A stretch of DNA of 64,000 bases from Marchantia polymorpha subsp. ruderalis (lineage: Eukaryota > Streptophyta > Marchantiopsida > Marchantiales > Marchantiaceae): positions 22,508,501 through 22,572,500 of the forward strand of contig AP031353.1 of NCBI GenBank assembly GCA_037833965.1, read 5' to 3'. Positions within the stretch are counted from its first letter, which is position 1. Each line of letters begins with the position of its first letter. The position numbers were made by a program, and so were the translations under genes. The notes under the pieces are model-generated. The model was given only the letters and a program-made list of their open reading frames with translations. It made no database searches and had not been told where the DNA came from. Below, one piece after another: positions 25,801 through 37,327 of the stretch.

Positions 25801-27132
25801 GCCGAAGCTGTGCTGTCGACAATGTAAGCAGGCTGAGTGTGTGCGTCTGTATGATGTGCTGTTGTCCCTCTCCTCCGCCGAGAGACGAACTGGACTAGAA
25901 AGAGAGAGAGAGAAAGAGATCGAGAGAGAGAGAGCGGGCGAGCGGGGGAGCGTTAGAATTATTCTGGCGGTGGGGACCGCAAGAATTTAAGACTTAAGGA
26001 TGAAAAGGCTAGGCATGCAACCCGTCAGTGTCGAGATAATTCCACGACTTGTTTCCTTCTCACGGGGCGTAGCCTCTTGCACTCCCACCTCGTGTCGTTC
26101 TCTTCTACCTCATGCACACTAAATTCCCAGAGCTAGCCAATGGCCAGCGACTGTGCTCTGAGACACATATATAGCGACGGTTCCTCCTCCCCTTCCTCTC
26201 TCTCAGGCTCGCTATATCTGACACCCACTGCTGCGTGGATTGCCGGACACTTGAAGCAGTCACTCCTTCACTCTCGATCGATCGGGATCGTGCTCCTTCC
26301 TTCCCTTCCAAGAGTCCGCGACCTCCAAAGATGGTCCCGTCTCCTTTACACTGACATCTCCTGTCTCGTGCGTCTGTTCTGGCCCGGGACTCCTTTACTG
26401 CACTCATGGACGTCAAAGCGACCAATGGCGCTGCAGCTGGTGGTCAGTCAGTCACTCGGACCTCCCTACAATCCTCCATCGGCCCCCCGTTCCTCACTTT
26501 TTGCCAGGCGCTGGCTTTTGCCATGGCCGGCGAATTCTGAGCAGCTCGCGGAACTCAAGTCCCATGAAGGAACTAGCGCTGCTCATTCCGATCATTCAGA
26601 GCCGGAATAATATCTGTAATACTTGTGTCCCGAATGAATTTATTAGTCGACCTCATTATTGGTCACCGAGTGAAGGGCGAAAAGCTTACGCGAGGTCCGC
26701 AGCGCTGACCTGGTTATGCCGCCACGTCATCCTCTACCACCACTACAAGTAAGAGGGATCGCCATGCCCCGGCGTCGCCAGCTCAGCCGAGCGAAGTCGA
26801 TGAGGCTCGAGTCAACTGTCCTCATGAATTCACTCGCAACCTGCTACGGCCCGGACCGCTGTACAGCCAGCCAGCTGCCAGTCGGTCCTTTCTACCGCCT
26901 CCCGTCGCCACATTACAGTACACGGTTTGTTCTTTTGCCCTCGTTCCCTTCTGCCGTGTTCGCCTGCCCTTTCTAACGCCGCCGCCCGCTTCCTGGGCTG
27001 CCCGGCCCAGCAGCCCTTACCGTGCGGGCAGCCGGGAAATTTCCACTGCAACTGCATGGTGGTCCGTGGGAAATTTCTCATGCCCCTTTCCTCCTGCCAC
27101 TTCATCATTGACATCATGAAAACGAAATAAAA

Positions 27133-27206
27133 TGAAGTGGGATAATATGAAAAGAAGTTGATCCTCGAAAGAAAATATACTGAAGTGGGATAATAAGGAA
27201 AGAAGT
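27133..27206. repeat. Short direct repeat, period 48
   Basis: TGAAGTGGGATAATA-type words start at 27133 and 27181. The first 26 bases of each are nearly identical, with two differences, and then the copies diverge. Confidence 0.8.
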
Positions 27207-27430
27207 AAATGCCAGCCCGGAAAAGAAATTTCTTCGCGTTAAGGGAGCTTTGTATTTTGCACTCTCCCTTCGTGTGCTTTGCTTGCTTTACGAAGAAGCT
27301 GTTAACGGAACCCACAATGAGTTCCGTTAGTGGAAGTTATATTGAGATGCATGGAACAAAAGCCAGAAGCAACCTTGTATACTTAGATATAAAGCAAAAG
27401 CCAAAAGTTTGTAGTAAAGAACCAACCTAG

Positions 27431-28820
27431 GGCCAAAAGAGATAATTTCAATCATTGTATATCACTATGTTTCCAATCTAGCTTTAGACGTCTCTTACAT
27501 GCACTTGACACTTTGAATGCCACTATGACATTTGGAACTAATATCATGAATCAAAGATACCTTTATTCTCAATGACACATCCTTGATTTTCTACACAACG
27601 TTATATCACATTACATCATTTAGTAGGTAATTACGATTGCTTGATGATGTACAAGTACTGTATATGAACAAATTTGCAATTCAAATGGCTTGTGACAGTT
27701 GTAGTTTTTAACAGATTCATCTAACCATGAGCATAACATATCGCGTTGATGAACAAAAAAGCTTTTCATAAATAAAATATTGTTTAGAGATCTTTGGAGA
27801 ATTACTATTATCAAAATTTGATATTCAACGTAACAAAAAATAAAAAAACAAGAGACTTTTTCAAAAAATAAAATCCATTTTATATTATTGATAGATGTGT
27901 GATGTAGTGTGTATTCTATATAAATGAAGAAAATTACATTGAAAATATTTACAAAAATGAATTGTACATATTTAAACATAAAATAATTGCTAAAATGACT
28001 ATGTATTATAAATTTTAGTTAACATAAGTTATAATCATTCTATCTAGATTCACTCCAAGTTTTAAATTGTAACATTGAGATGTTTCAATCTTATAAAATT
28101 CTGGTGAAAATCTTATGCATAGAATGTTTGATAAGAAAAATACAGCAAATTACCATCTAGCTATTAATATTTGTAACAAATGCGCTCATTAATAAGCTTA
28201 TTTTTCAATAAATAATTATTTTTAATAATTATTTTTTTCTAAATTATCATGCATTCATCAATATAAAGATATTGTAATTTAAATTTTAATTAAAATATTC
28301 TAAATATATGACATAACTAAAAACATTTGATAAGAAAAAATCATTAGCATCTACACCTTGTTCATAAGATTTCAGTATTAAATCTCAAATCACATCAAAA
28401 AATAAAAATAAAAATAATAAAAAGCAGATATAGTAAGTTAAATTTCAAATCATTAATTTAGTGATTATTTGTATCTTTATAGCATAAGATAAATTTATGA
28501 TATATAACAATAAAAATCATCACAAGTTTATCTTCATAGCGTTAAATAATTCAAAAACTTATGTTAGAATAACAAAATAGTATGTTATCATAGCGTTCAG
28601 ATTGATAATCTATCAAGGAGCATCCAAAAATATGTCTAAATTTTTCTAATTTTTTTTAATGGAAGAAAAAACTTATAATACCTTAATCTGATACAATATT
28701 TCTAGTCTTATGAAAGATGAAATAGGATTAAACTCAAATTTAACATAAAAATGTCAACTGTATCATATCTGAAAAAGAATAAATGAGATGAACTAATATG
28801 ATCCATTGTGTTTGAAAGCA
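27431..28820. other. AT-rich intergenic DNA
   Basis: Very AT-rich with homopolymer A/T runs. The single longer open frame (27620-27979, minus) is AT-driven and has no recognisable motif. It is probably decayed repeat DNA. Confidence 0.55.
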
Positions 28821-29920
28821 GCAACAGCCAGAAATAAGTTCCAATTAGAAGACGCGTAATTCTGTTGCGTGAGGACGGACAGCTAAACGAACGGGCATCT
28901 TTGCGTGTGTGGACTGCAGTACAGTTATTTAGACGTAAAGGAATGCGGCTAGGTTTATCCGCCAGAAGAATTAAAGGGTATATACTAAAGGGATAGCGGG
29001 CCAAGAGAATAAAAAAACGGCTGGGAAGACTCACGCCGCCAGCACAAAATCTTAATACACTACGCGGGCTGACCTGCGGGGTTTAGCAGTCCTGGGGTTT
29101 AGCCCTCTTGAGAAACCTGCCGCTATAGTGGTTATTGATATGAGCGAGGGGCATGACCTAACCAGGGGTTGGGTTTGGCCGGGGTTTGGCTGGGGGACTG
29201 GGACTGGGCGTGGGGCATATCCCCACGCGGGCGAGACAATTTGCACCCGTGCCGGGTTCACGAGCTTGCTCGTTTCATCGAGCAATAAATAAAATATTAT
29301 TCGACTTTCCGGAGAAATTAAAAGAATTCTGGGAGCCTCTCCGGCCCTCGGGGGCTAGCCGAAAGGAGGCAAGCGGAGTTCGATCGAGCCCAACAACTCC
29401 AAGATTCTCGAGGCGTGCTGAACTGTGCGCAAGTCGTTCAGTGGCGGGCCTATCACAAGCGTGCCGCTCTTTGACCTAACGAGCCGATCTCACGAGTTCC
29501 ACTCGGTGGCCCTGGACTCAAAGCCCGGGGCCTTTGTGCCCACTTCGCTCGTCCGGTCCGGTTCGGGTGGCAAATCATTGACATATCCCTCCCTCCCCCC
29601 CCAGCCCGCAAGCCCAAGCCCAAGCCCAAGCCCAAGCACCCCCCCGGATTCAAAATCCGCGCGGGGGTTATTTAGTGTCCGGCGTGTACGAGACGAAGAA
29701 GAAGCTCGCTGGATCAAAAGCCAAAAGGTGGACCGAGCCCCCGAGTGACGCAAGCGGAGTACGGGGGCTAGGAAGCGACAAGGAAATGGGTGTAAGGACA
29801 GTTGTGTGCGAGTCCGGGGCTTGCAGCAGGAATTGGCCCCTTCAATGTGCTGCTGACTTAACAAAAAGCGGGGGCTCCAAATGATTCGCGCAAGATTCTG
29901 TTGTGCGCTGTGTCCACGAG
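28821..29920. other. GC-rich block of unusual composition, possibly organelle-derived
   Basis: An abrupt switch from AT-rich DNA to sequence with G-rich and C-rich runs: two GGGGTTTAG words near 29079 and 29094, a run of GGGG clusters at 29163-29217, a C-rich (CCCAAG)n tract at about 29603-29636, and phrases such as CGGGGGCTAGCC. No ORF has family motifs. The style recalls spacer DNA of bryophyte mitochondria, so a nuclear mitochondrial insertion is possible. This is an impression that I cannot check here. Confidence 0.25.
29603..29640. repeat. (CCCAAG)n microsatellite followed by a C-run
   Basis: About five copies of the CCCAAG hexamer, ending in CCCCCC. G-quadruplex formation is possible on the minus strand. 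Confidence 0.85.
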
Positions 29921-32900
29921 AGCTCGGCGATGGCGGGGGCTCGGCCTGGCGACACCTGCGAGGGCTGCCAGCCCCGGACATTACTTCTGGCTATGTCGCC
30001 CCGTCAACGCGAAAGCAGCAGCAGCTGCGTCTTGTCTCTTGTCTCGGCGGGCCAGGAACGTTCCATGCCCGTGCCCCGCCCGTGCTGGAGCGACGTCACG
30101 ACTCGCGCAGCCAGGGCTTCCCATGCTGGCGAGCGATCGAGCGACGTCACGAATCCATGCGCTTCTTCTTCTTCTTCTTCTTCTTTTGTGGGAATATCGT
30201 GTGGCCGATGTGGAGACTGGTCAGGTACGGTCGGAGATGTCGCCCATCGTTCACAGATCGATCGATCCATGGGTCTTCTTCCAGGAGCATCTATGGCAGC
30301 TTTTTCCACTCAAATAATTCATCTCCTGTTTGCTTCGAAACGAATTCTCCATTCGGACAGGACAACGTCGAGGCCTCCTTCGAGCTCCGAAACGTCTGAT
30401 TCTGTTGCCCTGCTGCTGTTCGATTATCGTCAAGCAATGGAGTTCCGGTGGACTGTACTAGGGCATCTGGACTACGATCGGACTGGCCCTGTACTCGATG
30501 AAGAGTCTCATGAGTACCAAACGAACGAGCTGCCGTGATCTCCCTCCCGTGCAGAGAGGGGCTTGCCTTCGATTTGCAGATTGGATTATACTCAACTCAC
30601 TCCCTCGTAGTCTCACGACCGATTCGCAAGAATCTGTCATCCATACATTCCATGTGTGGGTTTTCAGACAGAGGAAAATTGTTTTGCTTTTGTTATTTTC
30701 CTCCTTGCAAGCCACACCAAAGCCGTAATGAGTGCAATATTCTATCATCCCACATTATTCTCTTCTGCAAAGTTCCAAGCTTTTTCTTTTTTGGCTCTTG
30801 CGAACTTTTTTTTTTTCTTTCTTCCCGCATCGTCATCATCAGGCAGGCAGTTCACACTCTTTACCTGGTGATGACTAACAGTCACACAATTATTTCACGC
30901 GATCGTCGTGTTGTTTTCTCGCTTCCATCTCGTCCATTCTGGTGTCTTAGCCTCACCCATGTTCTCAAAACGGCGCACAGTGCTATAGTACGAGATTTAG
31001 CTCACAGCAGTCTGAAGTCCAATGAGCAGTTTGTGCTGAATAAAGTTCATTGGGAGTCGCAAAAAGGAGCTCTCCCAGGATCTCACGAGGAATCTTGCTG
31101 TTGAGGAAGCGAGCAGAGCTGCAGAGCATTTGAGATGGACTTCGGGACAAAAAAAACATCCACTGTGCTGCTGCTGGGTGGTCTTGTGCAAAAGGATATG
31201 AAGATGATCAAGGAGGATACGAGAAATATGCTCGCAATGGAGACGACAATGAATGACACTTCCTATCATAAGTTCGGCACATAAGAGAGCTGAGTGGAGG
31301 CAGGATTTTCCTTGAAGCACGATCCATTGATCCACTCGAGCACGATCGTAATCATTCGAGGGAAGAGGGGTGATCATGGGAGAAAATCGAACTGCTTAAT
31401 CTTTGCTCCACGACATCGAGCATCAATGGTGTTGCCGAACAACATGACATGAAGGTCCCCTACTTCTAAGCAGGGCTCACATTTAAGATGCTTTCAATGT
31501 CCTGAAATTGGCCACTTCTTAGCAGGGCTCACATTTGAGCTGCTATCAATGTCGTGTTGCACCACGACAATAGGTTTCAATAACTTGCCGAAAAAGTGAC
31601 ATTAAGTGTCATTCTTCAAAGTACTGAAATCTCATCTTATCGTTTGGAGCTCACCAAAGTCTGACATTAAAGCTCTGTCCTGCTTATGTACTGCCAACGG
31701 ACCTCCAAAAATTGAGACTTAATACCATAAAATTCACACATATACCCAAATTGATGGGAAACCTTTGGCTGTAGAATATAAACTTTGGCTATATGTATAT
31801 ACCAGCAAATTTGGCATACCTCAAGTTGATATGGATCTGGAGATGGTTAATAGCTGTGTCCCTTCCTGCAGAACGCTCCTCCAGGCATCAGATTGTGCAG
31901 CTTTAAAATTATACTCTTACATGGCCTAAGAATCACATCTCAGACAATCGAAAGGTACGGTTTTTGGTTTACTTTCTTCGTTTTTTATTATCATGTCTTT
32001 TCTCTTTCTGTTGGGCCACTCAGTATAGGACTGAATATTCCACGATTGATTTTCACATGCCACTTAGTCTTTGTCCTTGTAATGCGTGAAGAATACCCTG
32101 TCTGGTGCAGCATAGCAAACGCCATTGTATTTCCAACTTCATGTACGTTAGTGTTCGCAAATCTCAGCAGGGCAGGTATCCTAGTTTCCATGCCTAGGAG
32201 TCGTCTTATCGTTTCTTGGTGTTTACGTGTGATGGTTGAACCTGCAAGACAAAGTGTGTTCTCGTTGACCACATGATCTCATACCGTACGTACTTGATAT
32301 GACCATATATATTTCATTCCGTAATCCATGTGGAAAATTGCAAAGTTTTTCGTTTTGGTGCACAAATTTGTCAATGTTAGTTGACTCCCGACGAATGATG
32401 ACTCATTCAGTGAAACATGCGCAGAACGGGGTCATTCTTGCAGCAGTCGGCACGTGCTTGTTTTGTATTCTACAACATCTGAGGATGATGTAAGCATAAC
32501 GCTCTTGTACATCCTCTGCTCTGGGGCCATGACGAGCATTATTATCATTGTTATTTTGTGGTGCAAGGTACATCAGATGTTGGCCGAAGGAAAGGAGTGC
32601 AAAATTTCTTACCTCGAATGATTTTTCAATCCACTGTATCGAAAATGGTCAGTGTCATTTTCGTAGTATAAATCTTCATTCTGAAATTTCTATCTCAGAT
32701 TCATGTATAACAACCCGTTGAGGACAGGAGAGGTATGTAGACCTTTTTGACATACCTTGCATCCAATAAAATGATCAAGCCAAAGTGGATAAAATACTCT
32801 ATACTCCATACTCTATACTCTACAATCTACCGTAGATCTTCAAAAGCTGTCCCATAGAATGAACATAGACATTAAAGCAACAGTGATGCTATGAAGCTTC

Positions 32901-33400
32901 GTAGTGTAGATACAGAGATGGATAAGGAGAGTGATGTAGCATAGCGTCCTGAGATATACTCAAGGCTTAGACGTGCTTAGCGTAGTATGAATGCATCCAA
33001 GCATTCCAAGGATTGGCGCAGACTCGTGCCTCTGGCTGGCATGGGAGTTGTGTGCTCCATGGCGACTTGTGCGTGTTAAATTTAGAGCCCTCCTCAACGA
33101 TCCCTCGACTTCCATGACCGAACCTTCGACGTGAAAGTTTCAAATTCGAAGCAGGGTACTCACACCTTTACCAAACTTCATTGCGAGTAAATTATTCCGT
33201 GTAGCTCGGTATCACATTTGCCTAGCAGAGTTAAATCAGAGTATTCCATGAGGACATTATTATGAAGGATTATACCGCAAATGATGAGGCCAGGAGTTTG
33301 CTACGTTTGCAGAATGGTTTCTTCACATATTTGAAACTAAAGCTAAGAGGGTTTTTATGCGCTAATTTTTCCAGCATTATGATTCTGTTCTGCAATCTTG
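29921..33400. other. Intergenic, no gene supported
   Basis: Overlapping open frames in several registers near 29880-30540, including a (CTT)n tract near 30161-30186 that reads as Ser or Phe runs, do not agree on one product. Minor direct repeats (31462-31553) and CTATACT-type repeats (about 32792-32822) are present. I see no domain motif in any frame. Confidence 0.4.
31462..31553. repeat. 40-bp direct repeat, two copies 12 bp apart
   Basis: Copy 1 is 31462-31501 and copy 2 is 31514-31553. Both share the core AGCAGGGCTCACATTT and differ at about four positions. No gene context. Confidence 0.85.
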
Positions 33401-34680
33401 GTAATATGACTACTTCATAGAATCATTTGTTTATTATTTCAGTTTAAATTATTATTATAATTTTTCATTAATATTTATGTTATTTTTACGTTTTTACCAA
33501 ATTGTTTAGATCTTGGTTTCTGGAAGTTTTCTCAGAAAAATCCCGTTGATATCTTCATTCCGCTCTCCCGAGTACAACGTCTCGTGTGCTCGTAAAACAT
33601 ACTGACAAGAGAGAATAAATATCCCATAGGCATCTTCACTCAAACTGAAACAGCTAGCTGGGTTTGTGACTTTGTATGCTAATTAACACCCAAACTGACT
33701 TCATACTGACGTATTCAAGTTGATAGCTCCACTGCACTCTATTGTACAAACTCTCAAATCACAAATCCATATTCTCATGCTAATTTTCTCACAAGTGTTC
33801 TCCAACAGTAGAAATCCTTAAACAATTAACATCTCATTAATACGACGGCTTTCCAAACACTTTTTACCTGATTTGACTTCTTTATTTAACAAGGATATTA
33901 ACCATTAAAACTAAAATTGACGGTCATGAATGGACTACGTATCTTCCACTGCACTCTATTATACAAACTCTCAAATCACAATTCCATATTCTCATGTTAA
34001 TTTTCTCACAAGTTTTCTCCAACAGTAGATCCTTAATGTATTAACATTTCATTAATACGACGGATTTCCCAACACTTTTTACCTTACTTGACTTCTTTAC
34101 TTAACAAAGGATCAAACCATTAAAACCAAAATTGACGGTCATGAATGGATTACGTATCACCAATCTTGTATGATATACATCAACATTAAGTTAAAACTGA
34201 ATATTTTAGATGTTCAGCTTGACTTTAGTCTACAAAGTCAATCCAGTCATTTATCAAATCAATTGAGCACTAGTCCAAATCAAAGATAGTCATCCTATTC
34301 ATTGTAAGTGATAATAGTTGATTTCACTTATTAGCTTTAGATGTCATACTACATTTTCTGGAATTAAATCATAAAACTGAATGAAACATGACTAGGATAA
34401 AGTTGATCATACTTTATAGATGTTAAAATTATATTAATATACATCAACATGGGTATTACCCTACACAAGTGATAAAATTTCAAACTGATGTATTACCATT
34501 TACCTTTTATTTATAAATTTCAGAAATAATTCTGAGTAAAAGGACAAAGCAATAATAAAAACTAAATGTTCCTTCCTTTATATTTTTTTTATAGCAATCT
34601 ATCAAGCAAGGTCTGGTAGCCGTCAGCCTCACCCACCTTCATAATAACAAACTTGAGTTGAACCTCATGTCAACTGTTGG
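33401..34680. other. AT-rich intergenic DNA with a large tandem duplication
   Basis: AT-rich with no credible ORF. Most of the recognisable structure is the duplication at 33728-34158, listed separately. Confidence 0.55.
33728..34158. repeat. Two-copy tandem duplication, unit about 215 bp
   Basis: Copy 1 is 33728-33943 and copy 2 is 33945-34158. They align end to end, starting TCCACTGCACTCTATT and ending ACTACGTATC or TTACGTATC, with roughly 10 percent differences including small indels. Each copy holds the words TTAATACGACGG and GACGGTCATGAATGGA. It is non-coding. Confidence 0.93.
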
Positions 34681-37327
34681 AACATAGTTCACAACATCAA
34701 AGCAAAACATTCTTACCAAACAAAAACACACATTCTCTTGGTCTCGCTGGAACAAAGGGAATCAAGTTGTTATTGAGTTGTGAGCTCGAATTTTCAGAAC
34801 TGGGGAAAAATCAAAAGCGCTTTTGGGGCCAGGGAATTTCGACAACGAGAGTGGTGGGGAACGAAGAAGTTTCCCAAACAAATGGAAAGATGAAAAATAC
34901 TTTATTCCAAAAGTGAACAAAGCCATGGCAAAGAAAGAAGAGCAAAGGCACTTTGGCACACAGCAAAGACGAGGAGAAGGCCAAATGGGACATTGCTATC
35001 GACGGACGTCGAATTCGACACCGATCCGACACTCTGGATTTGATTGAATTCTGGACTCGGAACTGTCGTCCAAAAGAAGATGCTCCATGCCCCCAAAGGC
35101 CACTTTCGCATTCTTCTTTTCTCTGAGATTTCGATTCTCCGGGACCACTGCCAGGCCAGTCGATCGGACGTACGGTGACTCGGAATTGGACGGGACTGGT
35201 CCTCGAGGTTGCTTGAAGTGCAGATGATGCAACACTCCGTTGACACTCACTGTGCATCTGAGTGTGTTGGCGGACACGAGAGTAAACAGTGATTCGAAAC
35301 ATAACCATTCGTTCATTCATTCGAGAACTTGTCTAATTTTGCTTCCGAATTTCGAGCTCCCGACGCCTTGTCCCTTTCGGATTTTCCGAGGAATGACACT
35401 TGAGAATGGTCGACTTGAGAACCGAAGTCGGGTCCCGAACTTGAGCTTGACATGAGCAAAGCGTGGAGTTTGACCTCGTTCTTCTTATCCAATCAGCATG
35501 TGGCAACAGGGCGTGCAAGACTTCCACGAAAACTCTCAACTCCACGAAGGTAAGGACTTTGAGTCATCGACGAATAATTCCCCGGAGTCAAGATTCTCCA
35601 CATCATGGGCAGCAATGCTGTCTTCTCACTGACGACCATGCGCAAGCAAGCAAGCAAGCAAGCAAGCGCTGTTGACGAAGCAGGAAACAGGGATCGCTGG
35701 ACCAAGCAGCAGCCGGATTAGAGTAGATCAGATCAGCTCTGGGTACGTCTTGCATCCGAGTTCAGACCGATGCTCCACCGTCGTCAGCAACTGGGCAGTT
35801 ACAGTTGCAGTTACAGTCGAGCAGCAGAGCAGTCTCTTAGCGAGAACAGCATGGCGATCCTGTGCAATCTCTGGATCTCTGGAGCTCTGATCCGCGTGTC
35901 CGAAGTAACTTTTGCTGACATCGCCCGAACGAGGTGTCCTCTGATGCTATATCAGAGGTTCTCACTGAAGGCAAAGATGCGGGGTCAGAAGTGGTTACAG
36001 TGCAGAATTGGAAGCTTAGTCCCCTGAGTCTCCTGGCAGAAGACCTGCAGGACTCTGGAGCCGACAGTAGAAAGCAGAATCTGACTGCACGAGCCCACGA
36101 CTCCTGAACTGAACTGTTGTGGATCGGACGAGCACGTTCCAGTTCCAGTGTAGCTCTACTAGTACGTTTCGAGCTCGAAGACGTATGCACGCTCGCATGC
36201 ATACGCCTAGGAAGGCACCAGGAATTAGGAACCAGGACTTGGAAGTGCAGCGACTGGGGTAACTTTGACCACCGTTTGGATTGCACACACCTTTCGGTGC
36301 CGAGCTTTAGCCGGCTTATTATGTCTATGAGGAGGAGCTGGCCCTCGGGTCTTTGAGGCGACTTCGAGAAGATAGAAGATCCATGAATCTGAAGACTCGG
36401 AGGCCTCAAAAGAAGTGATCATTCTGCTCACGGTCCACGACCCTTGTGGTGGTGTTTGTGAAGCTGGGCAGATCCCAGTTGGGAAAGGATAGGGATTGAC
36501 TGCGGCGACTCCGGAGTCTCTGCCTCGCTTTCCGTGTGTGCAAAAGGGATAAAGACGACGAGGTAGGGTGTCTCACGCTCTTGGCGTAAGCCACCGAGTC
36601 TGTCTTATGGAGATTTGCTGCGGACTCGTTGTACAATTGATCGTCACCCAGCACAAAAGCTGAAACGTCATCCGAGTTTCTGTGTGGCTAATGCGTCCCA
36701 AGTTCCTGCTTCGTCCCAAAAATTCTCTAGTGATGGCCTTGAAGAAGAACAGGACGGCCACTTGAGGACAGTTTCGAGCCAGTAGTTCAGTTCAAAACGC
36801 CTTCCTGATCCTCGCCAGTGATTAGCACCGGGGGCACTTCGTGGTAGCTGATCATGATTTCAGGAAGCATCCAAGTCAACGGATCACAGTCAAAAAGCAA
36901 CAGTCAGCCCAGAGGAGTGAAGAGGGAATCTCACAGGACAGATGAAAAGAACCATCTGAAGTGTCCCCGGACTCACCTTTGGAGTCTCGGACGTTCTTCA
37001 AAAGAATATAGTCGCGTCGTTACACAACTCATCACAAAGTCCGAAGTGAACTTTATCCATCCTATGGAGCAATTATTTACAGTGCTACTTTCAGAATCTT
37101 AATGTGAGTCCTGGTGCGGCTCAAAGGAGCAATACTCTAGCACCATATGGGACGTGTGCAGCAGTAGGCCAGCTGAAGAACTGGAATCAAAATTACTGGC
37201 TTACTACTGTTCGGTAAGAAGCTAAGCGAAATTACTCGGTTTGTGCTTATCCAGACAGATGTCTTTCCCAAATGGAGCCGCTGTACAATCTGGTGAGCCT
37301 TTATACATCTGCGTTGCAAGTACATTT
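34681..37327. other. Intergenic, no gene supported
   Basis: Many overlapping short frames on both strands, including a 190-codon minus-strand frame at 35837-36409. None has a domain motif, and neighbouring frames overlap them. A (CAAG)n tract lies at 35642-35667. The part nearest 37327 is probably the 3' UTR of the MFS gene. Confidence 0.4.
35642..35667. repeat. (GCAA)n tetranucleotide microsatellite
   Basis: About six perfect GCAA units. It encodes repeated KQAS-type residues in one frame, which is an artefact. Confidence 0.95.

Larger units (their letters stand above)
24846..27430. promoter_or_regulatory. Repeat-rich upstream region of the glyoxal oxidase gene
   Basis: About 2.6 kb with no defensible ORF. 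It includes the pentanucleotide tract at 25156-25212, a decayed GCTCG/CCTTG/CCTGC-type pentamer region at 25650-25800, and GA-rich tracts near 25897-25935. On the minus strand TATAAAAT occurs at 25454-25447, about 600 nt before the ATG, and could be a TATA box; the spacing would imply a leader of about 570 nt. A partial 48-bp-period duplication lies at 27133-27206. Function is inferred from position. Confidence 0.3.

Noticed and set aside
29881-30538. Three overlapping + ORFs of 138-211 codons
   Set aside because: They share the same DNA in different frames and owe part of their length to a CTT repeat; no frame has a domain.
35837-36409. 190-codon minus-strand ORF
   Set aside because: No motif, basic Ser/Arg composition typical of chance frames, and competing ORFs on the other strand.
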